The notes beneath the pieces were generated by a model. It saw nothing but the letters and a program-made list of their open reading frames with translations, was not told the origin of the DNA and did no database searches. A stretch of 64,000 nucleotides of DNA from Sipunculus nudus (taxonomy: Eukaryota; Annelida; Sipuncula; Golfingiida; Sipunculidae). The translations under genes and the position numbers were made by a program. Shown here one piece after another: positions 16,160 to 27,430 of this stretch. Each line of letters opens with the position of its first letter. Positions within the stretch are counted from its first letter, which is position 1. Location: assembly GCA_026874595.1 (NCBI GenBank), contig CM049316.1:78897676-78961675 (forward strand), in the 5' to 3' direction.

Positions 16160-17086
16160 TCTGGTTGAATGTCGGAGTCGTTTTCATAATATTCCGTGCA
16201 AGGATGTTCTTCATGGACATTACGTGGTTTTGCTTTTTATTACCTTTCACCGCATGTGCTTTTGTTCTTGTTGTAGTTAGTGTTTTTGCATATCTTGCCA
16301 TACAATAATGTGTTTGTCCAGTGGTGTTTTTAAGTATGCGCCTATATTAATCAATATATTTGTTTTCCACATTAAAAGATGTGCTGATTATATCTACTTG
16401 TCTTCGTGGTTTTTCTTTCGGTTATGGTAAGCGTTTGTATATGTGTGCGTGTGTGTGTATGTGGACTTGTATGTCCGCTTAATATGATACTGGAATATCA
16501 CCATCGCCTGTATGGTAACTGTACGTAGGACAACGCCCCACACGCCTCAAAACCTTTTTGCCCTAACCTCCCACCAGCGTACATATGCAGTTATTTAATG
16601 ACGGTAAGCGAAGCCGATATATGAGCTTTGGACGACATAACAAAAGTAGTGCCGTAGAGCTACCAGTATTTTAGATATACATGTGATCGTAAAAAAAACT
16701 ATCATATTGCCGGGAAATGATAATAACTGGCATGATATATATGAGTGTTGCGCGTGGACGATATGTCCCTGTGGACGAAAAGGCACCACAGACGTTGATC
16801 ACAACCGCATCACATTTCACAATGCTGCGGATGAACCTTTAGACAAAGATCACCATGATGCATTAAAACAGCCAGCACATTAACTTGTTTAGCACATCCG
16901 ACTGCCTGGTCAGTCGTGCAATATTTTATACTGGACACAGAGCGCGTGAATCTGCGGTGGACGAAAAGAACTGTGGACGAAACGTCCGTTACAATATTCC
17001 TGTGGGCGAACCGGACCTGTGGAGAAACAGGTGGTTGGACAAAGAGGCGAGCACAAAAAGATCTGGGGACGAAACATCTATAACCC
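16160..17086. other. Noncoding stretch with a degenerate GTGGACGAAA minisatellite
   Basis: No supported gene. From about 16,750 the motif GTGGACGAAA and variants (GTGGACGATATGTCC, TGTGGACGAAACGTCC, CTGTGGAGAAAC, GGGGACGAAAC) recurs irregularly every 15-40 bases up to the junction at 17,086. Base composition is already lower in GC than in the gene block. Confidence 0.5.
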
Positions 17087-18090
17087 GTCACTGTACTGAC
17101 ACCAAACCATTGTCACTCTCATTCTGGCTATGCTTAACACTAACAGCATTGTCAATGTCACTTTCACACAGTTAATAATTGTCATTGCCACTGCGGCTAT
17201 GCTATAAGCATTGTCATTGTAACTAGCCCTATGCTTACTTTCCAACCACTGTCACTGTCACTGTTACTATATGCTTTATACCATTTTCATGTTCACTGTC
17301 ATTATGCTAACACCATTGTTAAGTACAGTCATTGTCATTATGTTTATACCACCATTGTCACTGTCACTGTTGCAGGGTTTTTAAATTCCCAGGAAATCAG
17401 CAAAATTCTCAGGACAATGGGAATTCCCAGGATTACCCAGAAAATACTGGGAATTATATAGATAATAGTCTCACCTTTCAGAATATTTCATATACCAGTA
17501 TGTGTAACAATTATTACTACTATGCAGGTAACTCCTCATGTCAAATTTCTGAATTTACCTTTATCAAGAGTCCCATTCTTACCTTATTTGTGGTAATTAT
17601 GACAGGAAAAATGAGCTATTGACTAATGTGGACATCCAGCACCACAGAGGGTCTGAGAGTGAGACATCTCATTATCTAATATTATGATCGAGTGACGATG
17701 GCTGGATCATGGCACTATGTAGTGGGTATGGTTTGAGAGAAACCCTAGAAAACCATGGACTTTGGACAGGCCACTATTACCCAATCTCATAAGCCACACC
17801 TGGAATTGAACCTGGGTGGCCAGTGGAGAGGGCCAAGCATTTGACCACTCAACTGTCTGGGCTCATGAAATTTGGGGCTTATTTCGGGCAATTCCATAAA
17901 AATCTCCAGATAACAATCAAATGTGATAATATATTAGGTAAAACTATTACCTCTTGTCTATCTCTACAAGCAGTACGGCAGTGAACCCAGTACGATACCA
18001 CATTGATCATCAGACAGAATTGTTCAAATATGTTTGGGCACATATTTCTTGTGCAGCAGTAAGACGCCATATAACCCATACATATTTTCC
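17087..18090 (+). repeat. Left arm of a ~1-kb inverted repeat
   Basis: This arm is the near-perfect reverse complement of 29,612-30,614. It begins inside a degenerate GTCACTGTCA/TATGCT minisatellite (to ~17,375), passes through unique sequence and a SINE-like unit, and stops exactly where the 708-bp satellite begins. The match ends at 17,087 on the left, where the virus-like DNA starts; in the right arm the minisatellite continues past the corresponding point. No gene is present. Confidence 0.92.
17676..17865 (-). mobile_element. tRNA-derived SINE-like unit, left arm
   Basis: On the minus strand the unit reads GAGCCCAGACAGTTGAGTGG and, about 45 bases on, GGTTCAATTCC, the spacing and sequence of tRNA-type pol III A and B boxes. 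The downstream body has no recognised core. It is the mirror copy of the unit at 29,836. The 3' limit is approximate. Confidence 0.5.
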
Positions 18091-21000
18091 GAACGTTTTT
18101 CGAACATTAATCAGATGTTATTTAATATTGGGGAAATATTTGTATCGGACACCAGGACAACATTGCTCCAATGTTATTTTGTCCATATATACATTTCTTG
18201 AAAATAAACGTATTCCTTATTTGCGAATGTATTTGATACTTTATGAAAACAAAAGTAAAATCCAGAGTTACCTTGTCATAGTCAGTATTTACTTTGACCC
18301 ATACTAACCTTTTCCAAACGTTATCTGACTATTGTTCGAATGTTACTCAATATTACTATAAAACATTTGTCTAACGTCAAGCAAACATCGCCCTAACGTA
18401 TGTTTTCCATATTTATATTTCTCGAAAATAAATGTATTAACAGGTTTTTAATGTATTTAATACTTAATGAAAATAAAACATGAAATCCAAAATGTATCTT
18501 GAATTTCTTTTAAATGCAAATATAGTGTATTTTTACTTTGACTTTTGCTAACCTTTTCCGAACGTTATCCGACTATTGTTCGAATGTTATTCAATATTAC
18601 TATATAACCTTTTTTTCTAACGCCAGGCAAACATTGCTCTAATGTTATTATATCCATTTATACATTTCATGAAAATAAATTTATTCTTTTGTTAGGAATG
18701 TATCTAAAAGTTATAAGAAAATAGATAAGATCACAGTTACTCTGAGGTTTTCCTTGAAATTGTGCGTATTTATATTTTTCCATACGCTAATATTTTCCGA
18801 ACGTTTTTCGAACATTAATCAGATGTTATTTAATATTGGGGAAATATTTGTATCGGACGGCAGGACAACATTGCTCCAATGTTATTTTCTCCATATATAC
18901 ATCTCTTGAAAATAAACGTATTCTTTATTTGCGAATGTATTTGATACTTTATGAAAACAAAAGTAAAATCCAGAGTTACCTTGTCGTAGTCTGTATTTAC
19001 TTTGACCCATACTAACCTTTTCCAAACGTTATCAGACTATTGTTCGAATGTTACTCAATATTACTATAAAACATTTGTCTAACGTCAAGCAAAATTCGCC
19101 CTAACGTATGTTTTCCATATTTATAGTTCTCGAAAATAAATGTATTCACTGGTTTTTAATGTATTTAATACTTCATCAAAATAAAACATGAAATCCAAAA
19201 TTTATCTTGAATTTCTTTTAAATGCAAATATAGTGTATTTTTACTTTGACTTTTGCTAACCTTTTCCGAACGTTATCCGACTATTGTTCGAATGTTATTC
19301 AACATTACTATATAACCTTTTTTTCTAACGCCAGGCAAACATTGCTCTAATGTTATTATATCCATATATGCATTTCATGAAAATAAATTTATTCTTTTGT
19401 TAGGAATGTATCTAAAATTTATTAGAAAAATAGATAAGATCACAGTTACTCTGAGGTTTTCCTTGAAATTGTGCGTATTTATATTTTTCCATACGCTAAT
19501 ATTTTCCGAACGTTTTTCGAACATTAATCAGATGTTATTTAATATTGGGGAAATATTTGTATCGGACGCCAGGACAACATTGCTCCAATGTTATTTTCTC
19601 CATATATACATCTCTTGAAAATAAACGTATTCTTTATTTGCGAATGTATTTGATACTTTATGAAAACCAAAGTAAAATCCAGAGTTACCTTGTCGTAGTC
19701 TGTATTTACTTTGACCCATACTAACCTTTTCCAAACGTTATCAGACTATTGTTCGAATGTTACTCAATATTACTATAAAACATTTGTCTAACGTCAAGCA
19801 AAATTCGCCCTAACGTATGTTTTCCATATTTATAGTTCTCGAAAATAAATGTATTCACAGGTTTTTAATGCATTTAATACTTAATGAAAATAAAACATGA
19901 AATCCAAAATGTATCTTGAATTTCTTTTAAATGCAAATATAGTGTATTTTTACTTTGACTTTTGCTAACCTTTTCCGAACGTTATCCGACTATTGTTCGA
20001 ATGTTATTCAATATTACTATATAACCTTTTTTTTCTAACGCCAGGCAAACATTGCTCTAATGTTATTATATCCATTTATACATTTCATGAAAATAAATTT
20101 ATTCTTTTGTTAGGAATGTATCTAAAAGTTATAAGAAAATAGATAAGATCACAGTTACTCTGAGGTTTTCCTTGAAATTGTGCGTATTTATATTTTTCCA
20201 TACGCTAATATTTTCCGAACGTTTTTCGAACATTAATCAGATGTTATTTAATATTGGGGAAATATTTGTATCGGACGCCAGGACAACACTGCTCCAATGT
20301 TATTTTCTCCATATATACATCTCTTGAAAATAAACGTATTCTTTATTTGCGAATGTATTTGATACTTTATGAAAACAAAAGTAAAATCCAGAGTTACCTT
20401 GTCGTAGTCTGTATTTACTTTGACCCATACTAACCTTTTCCAAACGTTATCAGACTATTGTTCGAATGTTACTCAATATTACTATAAAACATTTGTCTAA
20501 CGTCAAGCAAACATCGCCCTAACGTATGTTTTCCATATTTATAGTTCTCGAAAATAAATGTGTTCACTGGTTTTTAATGTATTTAATACTTCATGAAAAT
20601 AAAACATGAAATCCAAAATTTATCTTGAATTTCTTTTAAATGCAAATATAGTGTATTTTTACTTTGACTTTTGCTAACCTTTTCCGAACGTTATCCGACT
20701 ATTGTTCGAATGTTATTCAACATTACTATATAACCTTTTTTTCTAACGCCAGGCAAACATTGCTCTAATGTTATTATATCCATATATGCATTTCATGAAA
20801 ATAAATTTATTCTTTTGTTAGGAATGTATCTAAAACTTATTAGAAAATAGATAAGATCACAGTTACTCTGAGGTTTTCCTTGAAATTGTGCGTATTTATA
20901 TTTTTCCATACGCTAATATTTTCCGAACGTTTTTCGAACATTAATCAGATGTTATTTAATATTGGGGAAATATTTGTATCGGACGCCAGGACAACATTAC

Positions 21001-23560
21001 TCCAATGTTATTTTCTCCATATATACATCTCTTGAAAATAAACGTATTCTTTATTTGCGAATGTATTTGATACTTTATGAAAACAAAAGTAAAATCCAAA
21101 GTTACCTTGTCGTAGTCTGTATTTACTTTGACCCATACTAACCTTTTCCAAACGTTATCTGACTATTGTTCGAATGTTAATCAATATTACTATAAAACAT
21201 TTGTCTAACGTCAAGCAAACATCGCCCTAACGTATGTTTTCCATATTTAAAGTTCTCGAAAATAAATGTATTCACTGGTTTTTAATGTATTTAATACTTC
21301 ATGAAAATAAAACATGAAATCCAAAATTTATCTTGAATTTCTTTTAAATGCAAATATAATGTATTTTTACTTTGACTTTTGCTAACCTTTTCCAAACGTT
21401 ATCCGACTATTGTTCGAATGTTATTCAATATTACTATATAACCTTTTTTTCTAACGCCAGGCAAACATTGCTCTAATGTTATTATATCCATATATGCATT
21501 TCATGAAAATAAATTTATTCTTTTGATAGGAATGTATCTAAAACTTATTAGAAAATAGATAAGATCACAGTTACTCTGAGGTTTTCCTTGAAATTGTGCG
21601 TATTTATATTTTTCCATACGCTAATATTTTCCGAACGTTTTTCGAACATTAATCAGATGTTATTTAATATTGGGGAAATATTTGTATCGGACGCCAGGAC
21701 AACATTGCTCCAATGTTATTTTCTCCATATATACATCTCTTGAAAATAAACGTATTCTTTATTTGCGAATGTATTTGATACTTTATGAAAACAAAAGTAA
21801 AATCCAGAGTTACCTTGTCGTAGTCTGTATTAACTTTGACCCATACTAACCTTTTCCAAACGTTATCTGACTATTGTTCGAATGTTACTCAATATTACTA
21901 TAAAACATTTGTCTAACGTCAAGCAAACATCGCCCTAACGTATGTTTTCCATATTTATAGTTCTCGAAAATAAATGTATTCACTGGTTTTTAATGTATTT
22001 AATACTTCATGAAAATAAAACATGAAATCCAAAATTTATCTAGTAATTTCTTTAACATGCAAATTCAGTCTATTTTTACTTCGACCTTTGCTAACATTTT
22101 CCGAACGTTATCCGACTATTGTTCGAATGTTATTAAATATATAACTATATAACACTTTTACCAACGCCAGGCAAACATTGCTCTAGTGTTAATTTGTCCA
22201 TATTAATATTTCTCGAAAATAAATGGATTCAATGGTTTGCAATGTATTGGATACTTCATAAAAACAAAAATGAAATCCAATTATTGTCTTGTCATTTCTT
22301 TTAAATGCAAATTCAGTGTATTTTTACTTTGAACTTTGCTAACTTTTTCCGAACGTTGTCTGATTATTGTTCGAATGTTATTTAATATTACTATATAACA
22401 TTTTTTTCTAACGCCAGACAAACATTGCTCTAATGTTAATATATATCCATATATACGTTTCATGAAAATAATGTATTCTTTTGTTATGAAAGTATTAGAA
22501 CAAAGATAAGATCGAATTTATTCTGAGGTTTCTTTGAAATTGAGCGTATTTATTTTTTTCCATCGGCTTATATTTTCCTAATGTTTCCCGAACATCAATC
22601 AGATGTTATTTATTGTTGGAATAATATTTTTATCTGACGCCAGGACAACATAGCTCCAATGTTATTTTGTCCACATATATATCTCTCTTGAAAATAAATG
22701 TAATCTTTATTTGCGAATGTTTTTGATACTTTATGAAAACAAAAGTAAAATCCAGAGTTACCTTGTCGTAGACTGTATTTACTTTGACCCATACTAACCT
22801 TTTCCAAACGTTATCTGAGTATTGTTTGAATGTTACTCAATATTACTATATAACATCTTCTAACGTCAAGCAAACATTGCCTTAACGTATGTTTTCCATA
22901 TTTATATTTCTCGAAAATAAATGTATTCACTGGTTTGGAATGTATTGGATACTTCATAAAAACAAAAATTGAAATCCAAAACTTATCTTGTCATTTCTTT
23001 TAAATGCTTATTCCGTGTATTTTTAACCTTTTCCGAACGTTATCCGTTTATTGTTCGAATGTTATTTAATAAAACTATGTAACATTGTTTTCTAACGCCA
23101 GGCAAACATTGCTCTAATGTTACTTTGTCCATATATACATTTTATAAAAATAATTTTATTCTTCAATTAGATATGTATCTAAAACTTAAAGGATAAGGTC
23201 CATATTAACCTTGATTTTTTTTAAATTCAATTGAGCGTATTTATATATATTCCATATATGCATGCTAACACGTTCTTTATGTTTTTCGAGCATTAATCAA
23301 ATTTCATTTAATGTTGGTTTCTTATTTTTCTAACGTCAAAGCAAACATTGCAATTATTTAAATTTTCCCAGATATAAATTGCTTGAAAATAAATGTTTTC
23401 ATTAAAGTGGACTATGTATCTGATACTTTATATGAAAACAAAAATGAAACCCCAAGTTACCTTGTCCTTTCTTAAATGCAAACTGAGTGTATCATTATGG
23501 TCTGTATAAGGATTAATTATTAAACCGAAAACGTATATCCGACACTTCATATGAAAAGTA
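18091..23560 (+). repeat. Trimeric higher-order satellite, 708-bp period
   Basis: Blocks starting CCGAACGTTTTTCGAAC recur near 18,091, 18,798, 19,508, 20,217, 20,924 and 21,633, a step of about 708 bases. Each 708-bp unit contains three related ~236-bp monomers, marked by CGAACGTTTTTCGAACATT, CAAACGTTATCTGACTATT and CGAACGTTATCCGACTATT. Units are near-identical in the first five repeats and decay steadily after about 22,000. No gene lies inside; short frames are chance. Confidence 0.93.
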
Positions 23561-24122
23561 TAAAACCACAGATCCGATGATGTGTGATATAATTTAATTT
23601 ATTGATTTATGCACTGTTATTTCTACATTTTATGTGTGTTCAAGGCATTAGTGGTATTATTTCAACATAAGCACTGCTAACTCTCTAATTTGTTCCGGCT
23701 CCCTTGAACTATTTATTTATATAATGGGAACATAATAAGTTTAATTTATTGTGGAACTGTTTACTTCTGCATAAATTGTTGAAAACGGGGTATTATCGGA
23801 CAAGTTATCAAGTTATGATTCAGGTAGTAGCACAGACAACATTAAATTTGATAGAACGGGGTGACATTTTCCCAATGGTCCCCCCCCTCCCCCCCCCACC
23901 TTCATCACCACACTCCTCTCTCACACACAGGCGCGCATATGATTTACGGCCTGTCAGCCATAGGGTTCAAAGCTTTCTTTAAGATAACTTTGCCAGCTCA
24001 TCTAGGTTTGACTTATTTCGGGCTCTATATAAAATCGATTTATCATCGAGCCAAACCTGGTCTATATCTAGGTTTGAAAATGAATGTCTGCAGTATACTC
24101 TTCCAGTAAACTGATGTTGGAA

Positions 24123-24175
<53 letters not shown>

Positions 24176-24878
24176 GTCACATTCAGGCCCAGACACCCAT
24201 AAAAAAACATGAGATGTCAGTTGTTTGATCTTGGACCGCACTGGGGCCAATAATTTTATTAATTATACCGCACCTCAAAAAAGACAAAATAATATCATAT
24301 AAGAAATAAAACCCAGGTATGGTGGAGTAACCGCCATACACAAACATGTACATGTATAAGAGACTTAAAAACAATCATGGAGGAGGGAGGGAGGGATGAC
24401 GGGTAAAGAAAGCAGTGATGCATGCATAGGACCGGCTGAGTCAATGCTGTCCTTTGCTATATACTGGGGGTATGACCTGTATGTACCTACCAGAATATAT
24501 ATAATATATTTATTCATGGTGTTCGTTGGATATTTTGTACAGCATTTTCCGCTCAGTATTTCTCTCTCCATTTAGATATAGATATAGCTTATATACATAT
24601 ATATTTCCTTATAGGTCTGATAAAGTTGTAGAGTCGAATTATAATAAACACGTTTCAATTGCTGTTATAATAAGGCCTATATTTGGTGTTCAGATTGAAC
24701 AACGATAACGTCTTGAATCTGAAAGACAATTAAAATTAAACTGAAACCTTCACATACTAGTATTTAGTCCTCGTCCGATTTCTAGGCTTATTATTTTTTT
24801 AACAAGCAGCTAACACGGTTTAGTTGTCAGTTAATAAACTTCAGGGAACCATTTCTGAACAAATATTGTCATTTATCT
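23561..24878. other. AT-rich noncoding sequence with an AT microsatellite
   Basis: No gene is supported. It includes a C-rich tract (23,880-23,900) and a pure (AT)n run at 24,125-24,172. Remaining sequence is low-copy in appearance. Confidence 0.5.
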
Positions 24879-24925
24879 GACGTCACGATTTTGACCAATC
24901 ACCGTTCACCTAGCTTTGGCGGGAA
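24879..24925 (+). promoter_or_regulatory. CRE-CCAAT-E2F promoter
   Basis: Within 47 bases lie a perfect CRE TGACGTCA (24879-24886), a CCAAT box (24895-24899) and a perfect E2F site TTTGGCGGGAA (24915-24925), in a locally GC-richer patch and just before an ATG. In animals this combination drives S-phase genes, particularly those for DNA replication and the cell cycle. Confidence 0.6.
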
Positions 24926-24928
24926 GAA

Positions 24929-24977
24929 ATGAACCAGCGTGAAGCGGGGCAGGAAATCCGGCAGAGGCAAGTACTCG
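24929..24977 (+). CDS. Candidate first coding exon of a host gene
   Basis: An ATG four bases after the E2F site opens 16 codons (MNQREAGQEIRQRQVL) plus one base, ending at a consensus splice donor (CTCG/GTAAGT at 24977/24978). The peptide is charged and helix-prone and I do not recognise the gene. No downstream exon can be assigned with confidence. A candidate exon at 26,122-26,223 has an acceptor (CACTGCAG) and donor (CAA/GTATGT) but is open only in a frame that does not match the phase of this exon. The rest of the gene may have been lost or lie outside this arrangement. Confidence 0.42.
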
Positions 24978-26914
24978 GTAAGTGCATATTTCTGGCCATA
25001 TAGAATAACATAACATATTCACTGTGATTCTTCTTTAAAACATTATAAAGCCACCCACTAACAGTTTTCTTCAGATGAAAATAATGTCATTATTTTCGGT
25101 GAATGCGTTAGGTTATCGCTTATGCCTTTATTATCGCTCACGTGTGTTATTTATAATTAATGTGGGTCTGATTAAAAGGCGGACTTAAATATTGATCCAA
25201 ATGGACACAAAGGGACGTGAAGATTGACCTAAACAGGCCCTAACATCAGTTTGTTTTAAAGAGAGAAAATATTTATGACAGGTTAAATTTCTCATGAAAC
25301 TGCCTGAGCCGAATATTTCACCCCTAAGATTTCAGAAGCAGACATCAAATACATGTCTATAGGCCTAATTACCTAGTGTGAAAATAACCGTGACAACGCA
25401 AGAAAATAGAAAATTGTATTAATAAATAAATATTTTTAGAATTAAGTACTTTATAGTAGGCCTACTATAACAACTTATCAACCATGCGAATATATACCTA
25501 ATTATACCTAATTTATCCAGAACAATTTGAATGACATGTCTATAGTGTCAAAATATGTAACTTTGTTCAAAGTAAAAGAAAAACCAGAACTACAAAGAAA
25601 CATATAGGATGCATGTAAGAGTAATGGTAAGACTGTTGTCACCAATTTGGATATTAATGGTAGGACAAATAACCATCTTCTATTATATTGACCCATGCAA
25701 TCCTATGCAGAGCTGATGTAAATTACTTTCTAAACTTACAAACATATAACTTTTATATAATATATTGGGTGTGGAAATACTTAAGCATTCTTTATCTCAA
25801 TTCAAGGAGGGGGAAGTGGAAATAAGTACTTCCCTTTAGTATATGTGTAAGTTAAAAATATAATATCAAAATGGATACCTGTGTCTGTGAAAAATTAGTC
25901 TTGATAGAAATGGCAGAAAGAAAATACTAGCAGAACTAAACATTCAAAGTTGATGAAAGTTTCTAGACATTATAATGAAAAGTCACCCTCATTTCTTTAA
26001 TAGATGAAGGCAAATAGAGCCAAACATATTCAGTTATAACTGACAGGCTTTGTAAACTTAGTGATAAAGGGCCCTGCACATAACCAGAGCCCAAAAGGAT
26101 ACTCTCCAGTTCACACTGCAGCCGATATGGTTGACCAGAAAACTGAGACAAGAGTCAATAGCCGTCTGTGGCTCACTTGAGCTGGCAGCTGAAATTGCCA
26201 GAAATCAGTGGTGGCTGATACAAGTATGTCCCTAAATCTTTTTTAGCTCAATTGCATGCCTTTTTTATAATACCATGTTCCTGAGAAAGTTACATATTTA
26301 ATTCAAGAAAACAAGGAAAATCATATGACAAGAAAAACAAGTCTAAAAACTTTTTGAGGCAATTCTGAATGATTTAGCAAATTATGTTTAGCTGTGCAAA
26401 CTCATTGCAAGCTTGTTAATGAATTAATCACATGTTTTAGAAATGTAAATTATCACAGTAAATAAAATGTGTAAAATACATAAAAAAGTAAATTAAATAT
26501 TTTGGAATAGTATTTAGTTTATAATTAAATTTCCATACAAAAGTAATGTCTTAGCAAGCCTGCCAGAAGTACAAGAAAAAACCTGATGTAGTGAAGTATG
26601 TATGCATATGTGTGAATAAACGATTATTTTTTCAATAATTCAAGTGGTGAAGAGTTGCTCTGACACCTTTAAAAGTATGGTGTTTAGTATATTATGGCAA
26701 CTGCACACTGCAAAGGCACACAGAAGTTTCAATATATTTATAACTTTTAAATATTAAAATTCACCTATTAAAACTAAACACGAAGCTGAATTCATACCAA
26801 AATTATTGCCATGACTTCAAAAGCAATACTTAAACCTCATCATATTTTATAGTGCATGATTTATGTATGAGCTTGAGTTAAAAAAATAAAAAGTGTAACA
26901 TTTTTTTCTTTATT
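24978..26914. other. Intron-like AT-rich sequence
   Basis: Low-copy AT-rich sequence without a long ORF. The only coding-like stretch is 26,122-26,223 on the plus strand, 34 codons open between acceptor-like and donor-like sites (includes ESIAVCGSLELAAEIAR). It is not phased with the exon at 24,929, so it is noted but not called. Confidence 0.4.
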
Positions 26915-27430
26915 ATACACCCATCATATGATGGGAGTATTTTGGTATACCCACTGTCTGTCCATTAACTATTAGTGTCGCTGGAATAATTTACTAGGGC
27001 TTTGATGGATTTTCATCAAACTCACCATAACTACATACCAACAGATTATCTCACCTGAGTTGGATGATGGGCAGTATTTATTATGTTCAAAGGTCAATAT
27101 GCTACTTTGTGGTTTTGCTGTGATAACATGCAGAGAATATGAGGGATTTTGATAAAACTCATCAGAAATGTTAATATAATAACTCACCAAAGTTTGATTT
27201 TCTTAAAAAAAATCCATATGTATTTTATGAGATCAGACCACTGCACTTTGGTGACTTGCCAAAAATCATATGGATTTTCATGGAACTCATTATACATATT
27301 TATTAATAGAGTTTCTACCCTGAATTACATTCTCATCAAATTTCACAAATATTCAATGGGGTCAGGGGTCATCAGATACACAACAGGCGTATTATGCATG
27401 TTTGCCTTGCTCTTGTATTTGATTTGTTAA
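26915..27430 (+). repeat. Dispersed repeat starting with a CATCATATGATGGG hairpin
   Basis: TATTATACACCCATCATATGATGGGAGTATTTTGGTATACCC-type sequence opens a block with TGTCTGTCC and degenerate AAACTCATCA phrases. Comparable 'ATTATACCCCC' hairpin repeats are common near genes in bivalve and gastropod genomes as I recall them. Boundaries are approximate. Confidence 0.4.

Noticed and set aside
1-17086. Assignment to a named virus family such as herpesvirus or poxvirus
   Set aside because: No hallmark gene is present in the window. Ankyrin, zinc-finger and secreted Ig/FN3 genes occur in several unrelated large DNA viruses.
18091-23560. CRISPR-like array
   Set aside because: Regular repeats, but the repeats are hundreds of bases long with no short repeat/unique spacer structure, and the context is animal DNA.
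26122-26223. Second exon for the E2F-promoter gene
   Set aside because: Acceptor and donor look possible, but the open frame does not fit the phase left by the first exon and the fitting frame hits a stop after 19 codons.
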